Assembly (NCBI GenBank): GCA_902796025.1
Contig: CADBNW010000121.1
Coordinates: forward strand, 1 to 43,035
Direction of reading: 5' to 3'
Source of the DNA: an uncultured Eubacteriales bacterium
Lineage (GTDB): Bacteria > Bacillota > Clostridia > Christensenellales > Aristaeellaceae
DNA: 43,035 nucleotides
The position numbers and the translations under genes are program-made. Shown here piece by piece: positions 34,913 to 42,688 of this stretch (position 1 is the first letter of the stretch; every line of letters begins with the position of its first letter). The notes under the pieces are model-generated. The model had not been told where the DNA came from and ran no database searches. It was given only the letters and a program-made list of their open reading frames with translations.

Positions 34913-35476
34913 TTACGCGCCGAGGGCAAGGGCGATCAGCGTGTAGGCCGCCCCGCAGGCGAACATCGTAAGGATGGGATTCCATTTTGCGCGGCGCAAA
35001 AGCAGCACTGAGGCCGCAAAGCAAACGGCGGCGGGGATGTCCATCGCCGAAAGCGACAAAGCGCCCTCACGAAAGATCGCCCCGATCAATACCTTGAGGC
35101 CCGCCGCGGCGATCAGCGCCACCACCACCGGGCGCAGGGCGGAGAGGATCTCTTCCATGGCGCTGAGACTGCGGAATCTGCGGTACAGCGCGGCGATGAC
35201 CGACACGATCACAAGCGAGGGGCTTATGCAGCCAAGCGTCGCGGTGACCGCGCCCAGCACCCCCGCCGTGCGCATGCCGACGAAGGTCGCGGCGTTCAGG
35301 GCGATGGGGCCGGGGGTCATTTCCGCGATCGTCACGAGGTTTGAAAACTCCGCTGCGCTCAGCCACATATGCTTTTCCACCACCTGCGCCTGCAAGATGG
35401 GCAGGGAGGCGTAACCGCCGCCCACGGTAAACAGGCCGACCTGGAAAAAGGTCCAAAACAGCGTAAGCAGCATCAT
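34913..35476 (-). CDS. Chromate transporter family protein, second half of pair
   Basis: A 187-residue single-domain CHR transporter. The family motifs are TFFQVGLFTVGGGYASLPIL and SNLVTIAEMTPGPIALNAAT. Short CHR proteins work as encoded pairs with opposite membrane orientation. Substrate is not fixed; chromate efflux is only one possibility in anaerobes. Its ATG overlaps the partner's stop (ATGA). Confidence 0.9.
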   Translation of the reverse strand: MMLLTLFWTFFQVGLFTVGGGYASLPILQAQVVEKHMWLSAAEFSNLVTIAEMTPGPIALNAATFVGMRTAGVLGAVTATLGCISPSLVIVSVIAALYRRFRSLSAMEEILSALRPVVVALIAAAGLKVLIGAIFREGALSLSAMDIPAAVCFAASVLLLRRAKWNPILTMFACGAAYTLIALALGA

Positions 35477-36051
35477 GCGCGCGTATCCCCCTTCGGCTTT
35501 TTTGACGCAAAGAGCGCAAGCGACACGCCAAGCGCCAGCGCCAACAGCAGCACCAGCATCACGTTTACCTTAAAAAAGAATACGCCCGCAAAGGCCGCCG
35601 CCATCATCAGAATGTAGATGGGGCGCTTTTTTTTGAACACCTTTACCGCAAGGCTTGCAGCCGCGTCCAAAATGACCGCGGCCACGCCCGCCTGCATGCC
35701 GCGCAGCATTAGCGCCACCACGCGGTTTTGGGAAAAGGCGTCGTAGATGAGCGTTATGAGGGACAAAATGACAAGCGGCGGCGTGATGGCCCCAAGCACC
35801 GCCGCGATCAGCCCCGGAACGCCAAGGGTGTTAAGGCCAAGCAGGATCGAGGCGTTTACCGCGATGGAGCCCGGCGCGGACTGGGCGATCGCGACGTAAT
35901 CCAGCATTTCCTCTTCGCTCAGCCAGTGCATCTCGTCCACAAATTTGCGCTTTAGCACGGTCACGATGACGAAGCCGCCGCCGAAGGTGAAGGCGTTTAC
36001 GCAAAGGATCCCCCAAAACAGCGTAAACAGGCTGCGCGCGCTCCTCTTCAC
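35473..36051 (-). CDS. Chromate transporter family protein, first half of pair
   Basis: A 192-residue CHR-family protein: GILCVNAFTFGGGFVIVTVL, FVDEMHWLSEEEMLDYVAIA, QSAPGSIAVN. About five to six helices follow. The start is GTG at 36051 with GAGGAGG upstream; the frame to 36114 lies across the promoter. Forms a functional pair with the next gene. Confidence 0.9.
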   Translation of the reverse strand: MKRSARSLFTLFWGILCVNAFTFGGGFVIVTVLKRKFVDEMHWLSEEEMLDYVAIAQSAPGSIAVNASILLGLNTLGVPGLIAAVLGAITPPLVILSLITLIYDAFSQNRVVALMLRGMQAGVAAVILDAAASLAVKVFKKKRPIYILMMAAAFAGVFFFKVNVMLVLLLALALGVSLALFASKKPKGDTRA

Positions 36052-36080
36052 AGATATACCTCCTCTATGAGCATGGCAGT

Positions 36081-36109
36081 ATTGTAGCGCATAAGGCTCC
36101 CTTGCACAA
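36081..36109 (-). promoter_or_regulatory. Promoter of the CHR transporter pair
   Basis: On the minus strand TTGTGC (36109-36104), 17 bases, TACAAT (36086-36081). Confidence 0.6.
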
Positions 36110-36140
36110 CGCAAAAGGGGCCTTCGAACAAATATTTAAC

Positions 36141-36169
36141 TTGACCCTGAGGGGGTCAGGTGTTATAAT
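36141..36169 (+). promoter_or_regulatory. Promoter of rplJL
   Basis: TTGACC (36141-36146), 17 bases, TATAAT (36164-36169). The spacer contains GACCCTGAGGGGGTC, an inverted repeat of the -35 flank. Confidence 0.8.
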
Positions 36170-36174
36170 TCCAT

Positions 36175-36350
36175 TCCGGTAATAGGTTCTGTGCCATAGA
36201 CAGCGAGCGCTTTTTAAGCATAACATCTTCGGATTCTCGCCGAGGCGCAAAGGAAAAGTGAGATCAGGCTAACGCCTTTTAAATACTTTGCCCTTGCGTC
36301 AGTGCGCAGGGGCTTTATTTACCGTCATGAACTGGACGGAATGCGAGGTG
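36175..36350 (+). ncRNA. Ribosomal protein L10 leader (autoregulatory mRNA element)
   Basis: The leader between the promoter and rplJ contains the recognisable L10-binding elements (GTGCCATAGACAGCGAGCG and TCGCCGAGGCGCAAAGG). An attenuator-like hairpin follows: GCCCTTGCG (36290-36298) with GCGCAGGGGC (36304-36313), then TTTATTT. L10(L12)4 binding to such leaders represses rplJL in Firmicutes. Confidence 0.82.
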
Positions 36351-36358
36351 TTTAGTAA

Positions 36359-36877
36359 ATGTCCGAAAATGAAAAGAAATCCAGCGCAAGAATCGCAAAG
36401 GAAGGCATCGTTGAGCAGCTGAAGGAGAAGTTCTCCAAGGCCTCCACGATCGTTCTGGTCGACTTCCGCGGCCTGACCGTAGAAGAAGACACCGCCCTGC
36501 GCGTGGAGTTCCGCAAAGCCGGTGTGGAGTACACTGTCATCAAAAACAGCATGATCCGCCTGGCCACCAAGGATACTCCCTACGGCGCACAGCTCGACGC
36601 GCTGCTGGAGGGTCCTACCGCCGTTGCCTTCGGCTTCGAAGACATGATCGCGCCCGCGAAGATCGCGGTCGAGTACGGCAAAAAGACCAAGAAGCTCGCC
36701 ATCAAGGGCGGCGCCAGCGACGGCGCTTACCTGGATGTTGCCGGTGTGCAGGCTCTGGCCGAGCTGCCCAGCAAGGAAGTACTCATTGCCCGCTTCATGG
36801 GCAGCCTGATGAGCTCTGTTTCCGCGCTCGCGCGCGTTCTGGAAGCTCGTCGCAAGCAGCTTGCAGGCGAGGAATAA
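36359..36877 (+). CDS. rplJ: 50S ribosomal protein L10
   Basis: A 172-residue stalk-base protein. IAKEGIVEQLKEKFSKASTI, VLVDFRGLTVEEDTALRVEF and RKAGVEYTVIKNSMIRLATK are family signatures, and the C-terminal helix that carries L12 dimers is SSVSALARVLEARRKQLAGE. Start has GCGAGGTG upstream. rplL follows 43 bases later. Confidence 0.97.
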   Translation: MSENEKKSSARIAKEGIVEQLKEKFSKASTIVLVDFRGLTVEEDTALRVEFRKAGVEYTVIKNSMIRLATKDTPYGAQLDALLEGPTAVAFGFEDMIAPAKIAVEYGKKTKKLAIKGGASDGAYLDVAGVQALAELPSKEVLIARFMGSLMSSVSALARVLEARRKQLAGEE

Positions 36878-36920
36878 TTCCCGTCCTGCGTCAATCAGTT
36901 AAAATTTGGAGGATAATACC

Positions 36921-37292
36921 ATGAGTATTGAGGAGATCATTTCTGCTGTTGAGTCTATGACCATTCTCGAAGTGGCCGATCTGGTAAAGGCCATGGAAGA
37001 AAAGTTTGGCGTATCCGCCGCCGCTCCTGTGGCCGTGGCCGCTGGCCCCGCTGCCGCCGCTGAGGCCGTTGAAGAGAAGACCGAGTTCGACGTGGTGCTG
37101 AAGGAAGTCGGCCCCGAGAAGATCAAGGTCATCAAGGTCGTCCGCGAAGTGTGCCCCGAGCTGGGCCTGAAGGAAGCCAAGGCCGTTGTGGACGAGGCCC
37201 CCAAGACCCTGAAGGAGAACGTTTCCAAGGAAGCCGCCGAGGAGATCAAGAAGAAGTTCGCCGACGTCGGCGCGACCATCGAGATCAAGTAA
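36921..37292 (+). CDS. rplL: 50S ribosomal protein L7/L12
   Basis: A 123-residue stalk protein. The N-terminal dimer domain is [20 protein letters not shown], the flexible Ala-rich hinge runs from about 36 to 55, and the C-terminal factor-binding domain contains [20 protein letters not shown] and [25 protein letters not shown] precedes the ATG at 36921. rpoB does not follow, contrary to the usual order. Confidence 0.97.
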   Translation: MSIEEIISAVESMTILEVADLVKAMEEKFGVSAAAPVAVAAGPAAAAEAVEEKTEFDVVLKEVGPEKIKVIKVVREVCPELGLKEAKAVVDEAPKTLKENVSKEAAEEIKKKFADVGATIEIK

Positions 37293-37310
37293 TCCGGTTT
37301 ACGCCTTTTG

Positions 37311-37349
37311 GACGCCTTGCCGTGTTTTGCGGCGGGGCGTTATTTATTT
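37311..37349 (+). terminator. Terminator after rplL
   Basis: A GC-rich stem formed by GACGCCTTGCCG and CGGCGGGGCGT is followed by TATTTATTT. Confidence 0.75.
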
Positions 37350-37358
37350 GTGCGGAAC

Positions 37359-37387
37359 TTGCAAAATATTCTTTTGCCGCTTATAAT
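37359..37387 (+). promoter_or_regulatory. Promoter of the two-component system
   Basis: TTGCAA (37359-37364), 17 bases, TATAAT (37382-37387). Confidence 0.7.
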
Positions 37388-37441
37388 TTTAAAAAAGGAC
37401 GTGCGTCCCGGGCAGGGGCGCGTAAGGCCGGGAGGCAGTAA

Positions 37442-38119
37442 ATGAGGATTCTTTTTGCGGAGGACGACCGGGACCTGTCGCGGGCGGTCAAGGCGCTGCT
37501 CGAGCGCGCGGGCTACGCGGTGGACGCGGTCTTTGACGGCGGCGACGCGGTGGACTACGCGATGGCAGGCGGCTACGACGGGCTGATCTTCGACTGGATG
37601 ATGCCGGTCAAAAGCGGGGTGGAGGCGCTTTGCGAATTGCGCGAAAAGGGCGTGCAGCTGCCCTGCATGATCCTGACCGCCCGGGACGCGGTGGAGGACA
37701 GGGTGTCGGGGCTGGACGCGGGGGCGGACGATTATCTGCCAAAGCCCTTCAACGCCCAGGAGCTGCTTGCGCGGGTGCGGGCGATGCTGCGCCGCAGGGA
37801 CAGCTACGTGCCGGACGTGGTGGAGTTTGCAGATCTTAAATTGGACAAGGGCGTGTGCGAGCTCAGATGCGAGGATAAGGCCCTGCGCCTCACCGGCAAG
37901 ACCTACAAGCTGATGGAGCTGTTTATGGAGAACCCGCACGTGCTGTTTTCGGTGAACCAGCTGATGGAGCGCGTCTGGGGCTGGGACGCGGAGGCGGAGA
38001 TCAACGTGGTGTGGGTAAACATCTCGCAGCTGCGAAAACGCTTAAGCGAGCTTGGCAGCCGCGCAGAGATCCGCGTGCACCGCGGAAGCGGCTATTCTCT
38101 GGAGGACGCACAGGCATGA
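37442..38119 (+). CDS. OmpR/PhoB-type response regulator
   Basis: A 225-residue DNA-binding regulator. Receiver domain 1 to about 118: acidic pair EDD (7-9), phospho-acceptor D51 in LIFDWMMP, switch Thr in MILTARDAVEDR and the lysine in DDYLPKPF. A winged helix domain follows (LRLTGKTYKLMELFMENPHV; VWVNISQLRKRL; VHRGSGYSL). Its stop overlaps the kinase start. Target genes are not evident. Confidence 0.95.
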   Translation: MRILFAEDDRDLSRAVKALLERAGYAVDAVFDGGDAVDYAMAGGYDGLIFDWMMPVKSGVEALCELREKGVQLPCMILTARDAVEDRVSGLDAGADDYLPKPFNAQELLARVRAMLRRRDSYVPDVVEFADLKLDKGVCELRCEDKALRLTGKTYKLMELFMENPHVLFSVNQLMERVWGWDAEAEINVVWVNISQLRKRLSELGSRAEIRVHRGSGYSLEDAQA

Positions 38120-39354
38120 TCCGAAAGCTCAGACTGCGCTTTACGCTGATCGCCGCGATGGCGCTTACCCTGGCCATGGTGCTGGTCGTTGGGGCGGTAA
38201 ACCTTGCAAACCTTTTGAACGTCAGGCGGGAACTGAAAAACACCCTTAGCCTGATCGCGGAAAACGCCCAGCCGGGGATGCCCATGGGCTTTGGCAAGGA
38301 CTCGCCCGGGCGCAGCAGGCACGAGCGCAACATGATCAGCGAAGCCAACTGGTACACGGTGTATTACAGCCGCAGCGGGGAAATCCTGAATATGAACTTA
38401 AGCAGCATGAGCGAGGCGGACGAGGACAGCGCGCGCAAGATGGCAGAAAGCGCACGCGAGAGCAAGCACAGCAGCGGCACCCTCGGGGAGCTCATGTTTT
38501 TAAAGCGCTACGAGGGCGAAAGCCTGCGCTCCATCACCTTTTTGAACTGCGAGACCCGCTTTAACTCGCTGCGCATGCTGGGGCTGTTCAGTGGACTTGC
38601 GTGCCTTGGCGGCATTTTGCTGGCGCTTGCCATCGTTTCGCTGCTGAGTCGCAGGGCGGTCATGCCGACCATCCGCAACATCGAGCAGCAAAAGCAGTTC
38701 ATCACAAACGCCAGCCATGAATTGAAGACCCCGCTTACGGTGATCACCACCAATATGGAGCTGATGGAGATGGAAAACCCCGGAAGCCCCTGGGTGCAGG
38801 GAACGCTGAAGCAGGCGGGCATCATGAAAAATCTGGTGGAGGAGCTGGTGTACCTAAGCCGCATGGAGGAGGAAAATGCCCCCCTGAGCATGGAGCGGCT
38901 GCGCCTTGACGAGCTTGCAAGGGAGGTATCCGAGCCCTTTGGCGCGATGGCGGAATTCAAGGGCCTGACGTTTGAGACCGAGCTTAGCGAGGTCAGCGCG
39001 GATGGCGACCGGGCGAGCCTTGCGCGGCTTTTGTCCACCCTGTGCGACAACGCGGTAAAGTATGCTACCAGCGAGGGGCCGATCCGCCTGCAGGTAAAAC
39101 GGGAGGGAAGAAGCGCGGCCCTGATCGTTTCAAACGCCGTGGAAAAGCCGCTTGACGAAGCGCAGTGCACGGAGCTTTTCCAGCGCTTCTACCGCGCCGA
39201 CCCCTCCCGCAGCAAGGAAAAGCAAAGCGGCTTTGGCATCGGTCTTGCGATCGCCGCCGCCATCGTGGAAAAGCACAGAGGCAGCATCGCCGCCCGCATG
39301 GAGGGGGAAAGGCGCATCGCCTTTACGGTGCTTCTGCCCCTCAAAAGCGCCTGA
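38116..39354 (+). CDS. Sensor histidine kinase
   Basis: A 412-residue membrane kinase. TM1 about 8-32 (RFTLIAAMALTLAMVLVVGA), an extracytoplasmic sensor segment of about 120 residues, TM2 about 153-176. The phosphorylated His is H201 in NASHELKTPLTVI. The ATPase has LLSTLCDNAVKYA (N box), and GFGIGLAIAAAIVEKHRG (G box). No separate HAMP domain is evident. The ATG at 38116 overlaps the regulator stop (ATGA) with GGAGG upstream; the open frame back to 38011 lies inside the regulator. Confidence 0.93.
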   Translation: MIRKLRLRFTLIAAMALTLAMVLVVGAVNLANLLNVRRELKNTLSLIAENAQPGMPMGFGKDSPGRSRHERNMISEANWYTVYYSRSGEILNMNLSSMSEADEDSARKMAESARESKHSSGTLGELMFLKRYEGESLRSITFLNCETRFNSLRMLGLFSGLACLGGILLALAIVSLLSRRAVMPTIRNIEQQKQFITNASHELKTPLTVITTNMELMEMENPGSPWVQGTLKQAGIMKNLVEELVYLSRMEEENAPLSMERLRLDELAREVSEPFGAMAEFKGLTFETELSEVSADGDRASLARLLSTLCDNAVKYATSEGPIRLQVKREGRSAALIVSNAVEKPLDEAQCTELFQRFYRADPSRSKEKQSGFGIGLAIAAAIVEKHRGSIAARMEGERRIAFTVLLPLKSA

Positions 39355-39428
39355 GTATTAAAACGGGATTAATTTTGAATTTAGATTTAGTATAATTCTT
39401 AAATTGAACAAAATTCTCAGAAATGTAC

Positions 39429-39458
39429 TTGCACAGGGCTTGATCTATATGGTATAAT
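39429..39458 (+). promoter_or_regulatory. Promoter of the IS630-type HTH gene
   Basis: TTGCAC (39429-39434), 18 bases, TATAAT (39453-39458). Confidence 0.6.
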
Positions 39459-39485
39459 CGTTTTTGAACAATACGAGGTGACAAC

Positions 39486-39995
39486 ATGAAAAGATTTAAG
39501 ATGACCCAGGAAGAGTACGAGCAGGTCAAATCGACACTCGACTCCAACACAGACCGCAACGCCGACCGCCGCCTGCGCGTGCTGATCATGCGCCACGAGG
39601 GCCATAAGCTGGCTGAGATCAGCGAGATCACCGGCATGCAGATCAACTCCATCAGCCAGATGTGCCGCCGCTACAGGGAGCAGGGCCTTACTGAGTTTGT
39701 GCGCAACAAATATACCTCGCATCGCCATGCTCTGACCGAAGCGCAGGAAAACGAGATCCTGGGCGCCTTTGAAGAGCAGATCCGGCAGGGCAAAAACGTA
39801 TCCGCCAGCGAGATCAAGCGCGCCTTCGACGAGGTGCGTCAAAAGGATACCGGGCGCGGCTACATTTACATGGTGCTGAAGCGCCACGGCTGGAAGGCCA
39901 TGCGCAAAAACACCTCTCCCAAGTCCGCGCAGATGAAGCCCAAGGGACCCAATCAGGTCTGCTGGGTGCCCGGCACGCTGGAAAAGAGCAGATAA
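39486..39995 (+). CDS. IS630/Tc1-type helix-turn-helix protein without catalytic domain
   Basis: A 169-residue protein made only of the paired helix-turn-helix region of IS630-family transposases: NADRRLRVLIMRHEGHKLAE, ISEITGMQINSISQMCRRYR, then LTEAQENEILGAFEEQIRQG and GRGYIYMVLKRHGWKAMRK. No DDE catalytic half follows in any frame in the 128 bases before the next gene. It has its own promoter and terminator and an undamaged frame, so it may be a domesticated DNA-binding regulator rather than a broken transposase. Confidence 0.75.
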   Translation: MKRFKMTQEEYEQVKSTLDSNTDRNADRRLRVLIMRHEGHKLAEISEITGMQINSISQMCRRYREQGLTEFVRNKYTSHRHALTEAQENEILGAFEEQIRQGKNVSASEIKRAFDEVRQKDTGRGYIYMVLKRHGWKAMRKNTSPKSAQMKPKGPNQVCWVPGTLEKSR

Positions 39996-40024
39996 ATAAA
40001 AACTGCGCCTTCCTGATAAAATAA

Positions 40025-40050
40025 AAATCCGCAGGCCAAAAAACTTGCGG
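40025..40050 (-). terminator. Terminator after the CARF-DUF1887 gene
   Basis: On the minus strand CCGCA and TGCGG pair around an AT-rich loop and are followed by ATTTTTATTTT. Confidence 0.55.
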
Positions 40051-40063
40051 AAGCTTTTAAGCA

Positions 40064-40106
40064 CGCCTCTGCCGCCCAAATTGCGGCAGAGGCGCGTTTT
40101 GTTTTA
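40064..40106 (+). terminator. Strong terminator between convergent genes
   Basis: A perfect 12-bp stem CGCCTCTGCCGC/GCGGCAGAGGCG with a seven-base loop, then CGTTTTGTTTT on the plus strand. Confidence 0.85.
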
Positions 40107-40123
40107 TGCAATCGCGGCAGGCG

Positions 40124-41326
40124 CTAATTCCATTTGGCGGCCAGATTCTTGAGCCGGTTTTTCAGCTTCTCCGGGCTCAGATCCTCGCTGTCGATCACCT
40201 CGATGCCCATGTCCCGGGCGCGCCGGTACTGCACGGGGTCCAGCTGAAGGGGCCTTAAGCACACAAGGACCGGCGTCGCGTAGCCGTTTCCAAAGCGGGA
40301 GGTCACGCTGGCGATCTGGCTCATGTCCCATTGATCCACCATGCCCACCTTGCAGGAAACATAGAACTGCCCGATGCCGCTTGTGGCGATCGCGTCGACC
40401 TCGTTCGTGGTGTCAAGATCGTCCATGTCGTTGTCCCAGCTCAAATGGCAGCTCATGCGCACGTCGTCAAACGCGCCGCAGTCCTTGAGCGCCTGATAGA
40501 TGTACAGTTCCAGCACCAGCCCCTCCATGTACAGGCAGGGGAGCATTTCTCTGTAGCTTAGGTCGATCACGCGCTTTTGGCGCTCGAAGGTGAGATAGCG
40601 AAGCGCGCCGATCTCCTTTAGGCGGGTAAGCGTGGCGTCCACGAGGGGGAATCTGTCCTCCGCACTGTTAAAGATCCTGGGGGCGTCATAGGTGCCGTCC
40701 GAATTCAATTGCAGCTGGATGGCCTTAAAGTAGCGGTTCAGGGCGGACCACGCGCCGCTGTTTTCGCGGCAGTATTCCATCATGGGCGCAATAAGGGCCA
40801 TCGCATCGGGATTGTCCACGATATCCGCGCCGTGATCCTGCTTGAGCAATTCGCCGCCGCCCAGGGCGATGGCCTGTGCCACGCTGAATCGCGGGACGGG
40901 CAGGCTTTCCACGTCGAAGGGCGCGCCCACCAATTGCACGAATGCCCGCGACGCGGGATGATACGCGATCACGCTGAGCTGGCGCTTTGCGCAGATGCCG
41001 CCAAGCGCCAGCAGCATGTACTCGCTGCCGCCGGTGGCGTCGGCGATCAGCTCCGCGCCCTCGTACAGGTCGATGCTCTGCTCCAGCGCGTCGTAAATGG
41101 CCTCGTAGCTCGTTTCGGCGCTGATCCACTCCACGTCGCAGTGCAGATGCGCGCCTTCAAATACGCGCAGGATGCTTTCGCGCCATTTGTTCGGGGCACC
41201 GGGGCGGCTTGGCTGATTGAGCCGCCGGTCTCCCAAAAACACCACGCGGTCGGGGCGCAGGGCCAGGGAGGTGATGACGTTGTTCAGGGGCTTTGCGCTG
41301 TCATAAAGCTCAAACAATACCTTCAT
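40124..41326 (-). CDS. CARF-DUF1887 nuclease, Card1/Can2-like, outside a CRISPR locus
   Basis: A 400-residue two-domain protein. The N-terminal half resembles a CARF ligand-binding Rossmann fold, with the ring-nucleotide loop motif ELIADATGGSEYMLLALGG (93-110). The C-terminal half is a DUF1887 PD-(D/E)xK nuclease: GLVLELYIYQAL (E273), TTNEVDAIATSG (D311), QFYVSCKVG (K326). In type III CRISPR systems such proteins are activated by cyclic oligoadenylate and cut nucleic acids. No cas gene or repeat array is in this window. It is 27 bases downstream of the decarboxylase on the same strand, with AAGGAG before the start. Confidence 0.82.
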   Translation of the reverse strand: MKVLFELYDSAKPLNNVITSLALRPDRVVFLGDRRLNQPSRPGAPNKWRESILRVFEGAHLHCDVEWISAETSYEAIYDALEQSIDLYEGAELIADATGGSEYMLLALGGICAKRQLSVIAYHPASRAFVQLVGAPFDVESLPVPRFSVAQAIALGGGELLKQDHGADIVDNPDAMALIAPMMEYCRENSGAWSALNRYFKAIQLQLNSDGTYDAPRIFNSAEDRFPLVDATLTRLKEIGALRYLTFERQKRVIDLSYREMLPCLYMEGLVLELYIYQALKDCGAFDDVRMSCHLSWDNDMDDLDTTNEVDAIATSGIGQFYVSCKVGMVDQWDMSQIASVTSRFGNGYATPVLVCLRPLQLDPVQYRRARDMGIEVIDSEDLSPEKLKNRLKNLAAKWN

Positions 41327-41353
41327 GGTTCCGGGCTCCTTCTAAAATACTAT

Positions 41354-42688
41354 TTACAGCACCTGTATGTGCGAAACGCCGTAATATTGAAAACAGCGAA
41401 GGGCTTCCTCGTCCACGCGCTCGCCGGGGGCCAGGATCGGCACGCAGGGCGGACAGGAAACATGCCCCCATACAAACACGCGCCCAAGCGCCTCCTTCGC
41501 GGAGACCTCCTGCGCGGGGTTCAGCAGCGCCTCCCTTACGGACAGGACGCGCTCAGGGCGCGGGGCGGGCGGGGGACAGGTATCTATTGCCGGGGCCTTT
41601 GATACGCTCATTAACGCCTCTTCAAGGCGGGAAAGCGCCTCCTCGCCCTGGATGGGGGAGGGCATAAAGGTCAGAAAATCGGGGTCTGAAAACTCTGCCT
41701 CGATGCCCCGGGCGCGCAAAAGGGCGTGCAATCCGCCTCCGCTGTAGCCATAGGGCTTTGCATGGATAGAGAGCTTTAGGGGCTCGGCCCCCGTCAGGGC
41801 GTAGCCCCGCGCCCTCAGGCGCTGCTTGAGCGCCGCAAGATGGGTGCACAGCGCGTAAAGCTGGGAAGGAAATTCCTCCTCCAGCAGAACATTGCATTCG
41901 TCCAGGGAGATCAGCGTAAGGTACGAGGGACTGGAGGAGGCAAAAAGCGCCATCGCGCGCCTGGCGTTTTGCGTAAAGCCCTCCGGCGCGGCTTTTGAAA
42001 TGTGCAGATACGCCGCCCCCGTAAGCGCGGGCAGCGTCTTGTGGGCAGAATCGCAGCACAGATCTGCGCCAAGGCTCAGGGGATGAAGATCCTCTTTTAG
42101 GAATCTCAGGTACGCACCGTGGGCGTTGTCCACAAGCAGCGGCACGTCCGCCTCGCGGCACACGCGGGAAAGCCCCGCGATATCCTGCAGCCGGCCAAGA
42201 TAGTCCGGGCTGGTCACGTAGACGCCCGCGGGCTTTGTTTTGCGGGCTTTAAGCGCGCGCCGTAGCGCGCCCGGCGTTACGCTGCAGGATACGATGCCGT
42301 CGTCCTTTTCCGACCAGAGCCACTGCGCGTCCATGCCCGTGTGGGCCAGCGCGGATAAAAACGCCTTGTGGCAGTTGCGCGCTGCAAGCAGCACCGGCGC
42401 GCGGCCGCGCCGTCTGGCTTCGAGCAAGGCAAGATACACCATCGCGCGTATGCAAAGGGATGAGCCCTCGGTGGAATAGAGCGTAAGGCGCGAGCCAAAA
42501 AGCGCGGCGGCGTTTTGCTGGCTTTCTGAAATGATGCCCTCGTCCGCGTACAATTCGTCCGCTCCGGCGATCTCGGTGATGTCCAGCGCGCTCAAAGCGC
42601 CGTACATCCCCTTGTGGCCCGGCATGTGCATGCGCAGGCCGCCGTTTTTTTCGTAGGCCCGGACAAATTCGCTGATGGGAGCGTTCAT
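41354..42688 (-). CDS. Orn/Lys/Arg decarboxylase family protein
   Basis: A 444-residue PLP enzyme that would make a diamine (putrescine, cadaverine) or agmatine. The short form lacks the N-terminal wing domain, as in Gram-positive SpeA/YaaO types. Signatures: NGGLRMHMPGHKG (about 15-27), LLVDNAHGAYLRF with the cofactor Asp and His, and the lysine of CDSAHKTLPALTGAAYLHIS. The specificity loop cannot be read. It overlaps the SCIFF maturase stop by four bases; an unexpected partner. Confidence 0.9.
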   Translation of the reverse strand: MNAPISEFVRAYEKNGGLRMHMPGHKGMYGALSALDITEIAGADELYADEGIISESQQNAAALFGSRLTLYSTEGSSLCIRAMVYLALLEARRRGRAPVLLAARNCHKAFLSALAHTGMDAQWLWSEKDDGIVSCSVTPGALRRALKARKTKPAGVYVTSPDYLGRLQDIAGLSRVCREADVPLLVDNAHGAYLRFLKEDLHPLSLGADLCCDSAHKTLPALTGAAYLHISKAAPEGFTQNARRAMALFASSSPSYLTLISLDECNVLLEEEFPSQLYALCTHLAALKQRLRARGYALTGAEPLKLSIHAKPYGYSGGGLHALLRARGIEAEFSDPDFLTFMPSPIQGEEALSRLEEALMSVSKAPAIDTCPPPAPRPERVLSVREALLNPAQEVSAKEALGRVFVWGHVSCPPCVPILAPGERVDEEALRCFQYYGVSHIQVL

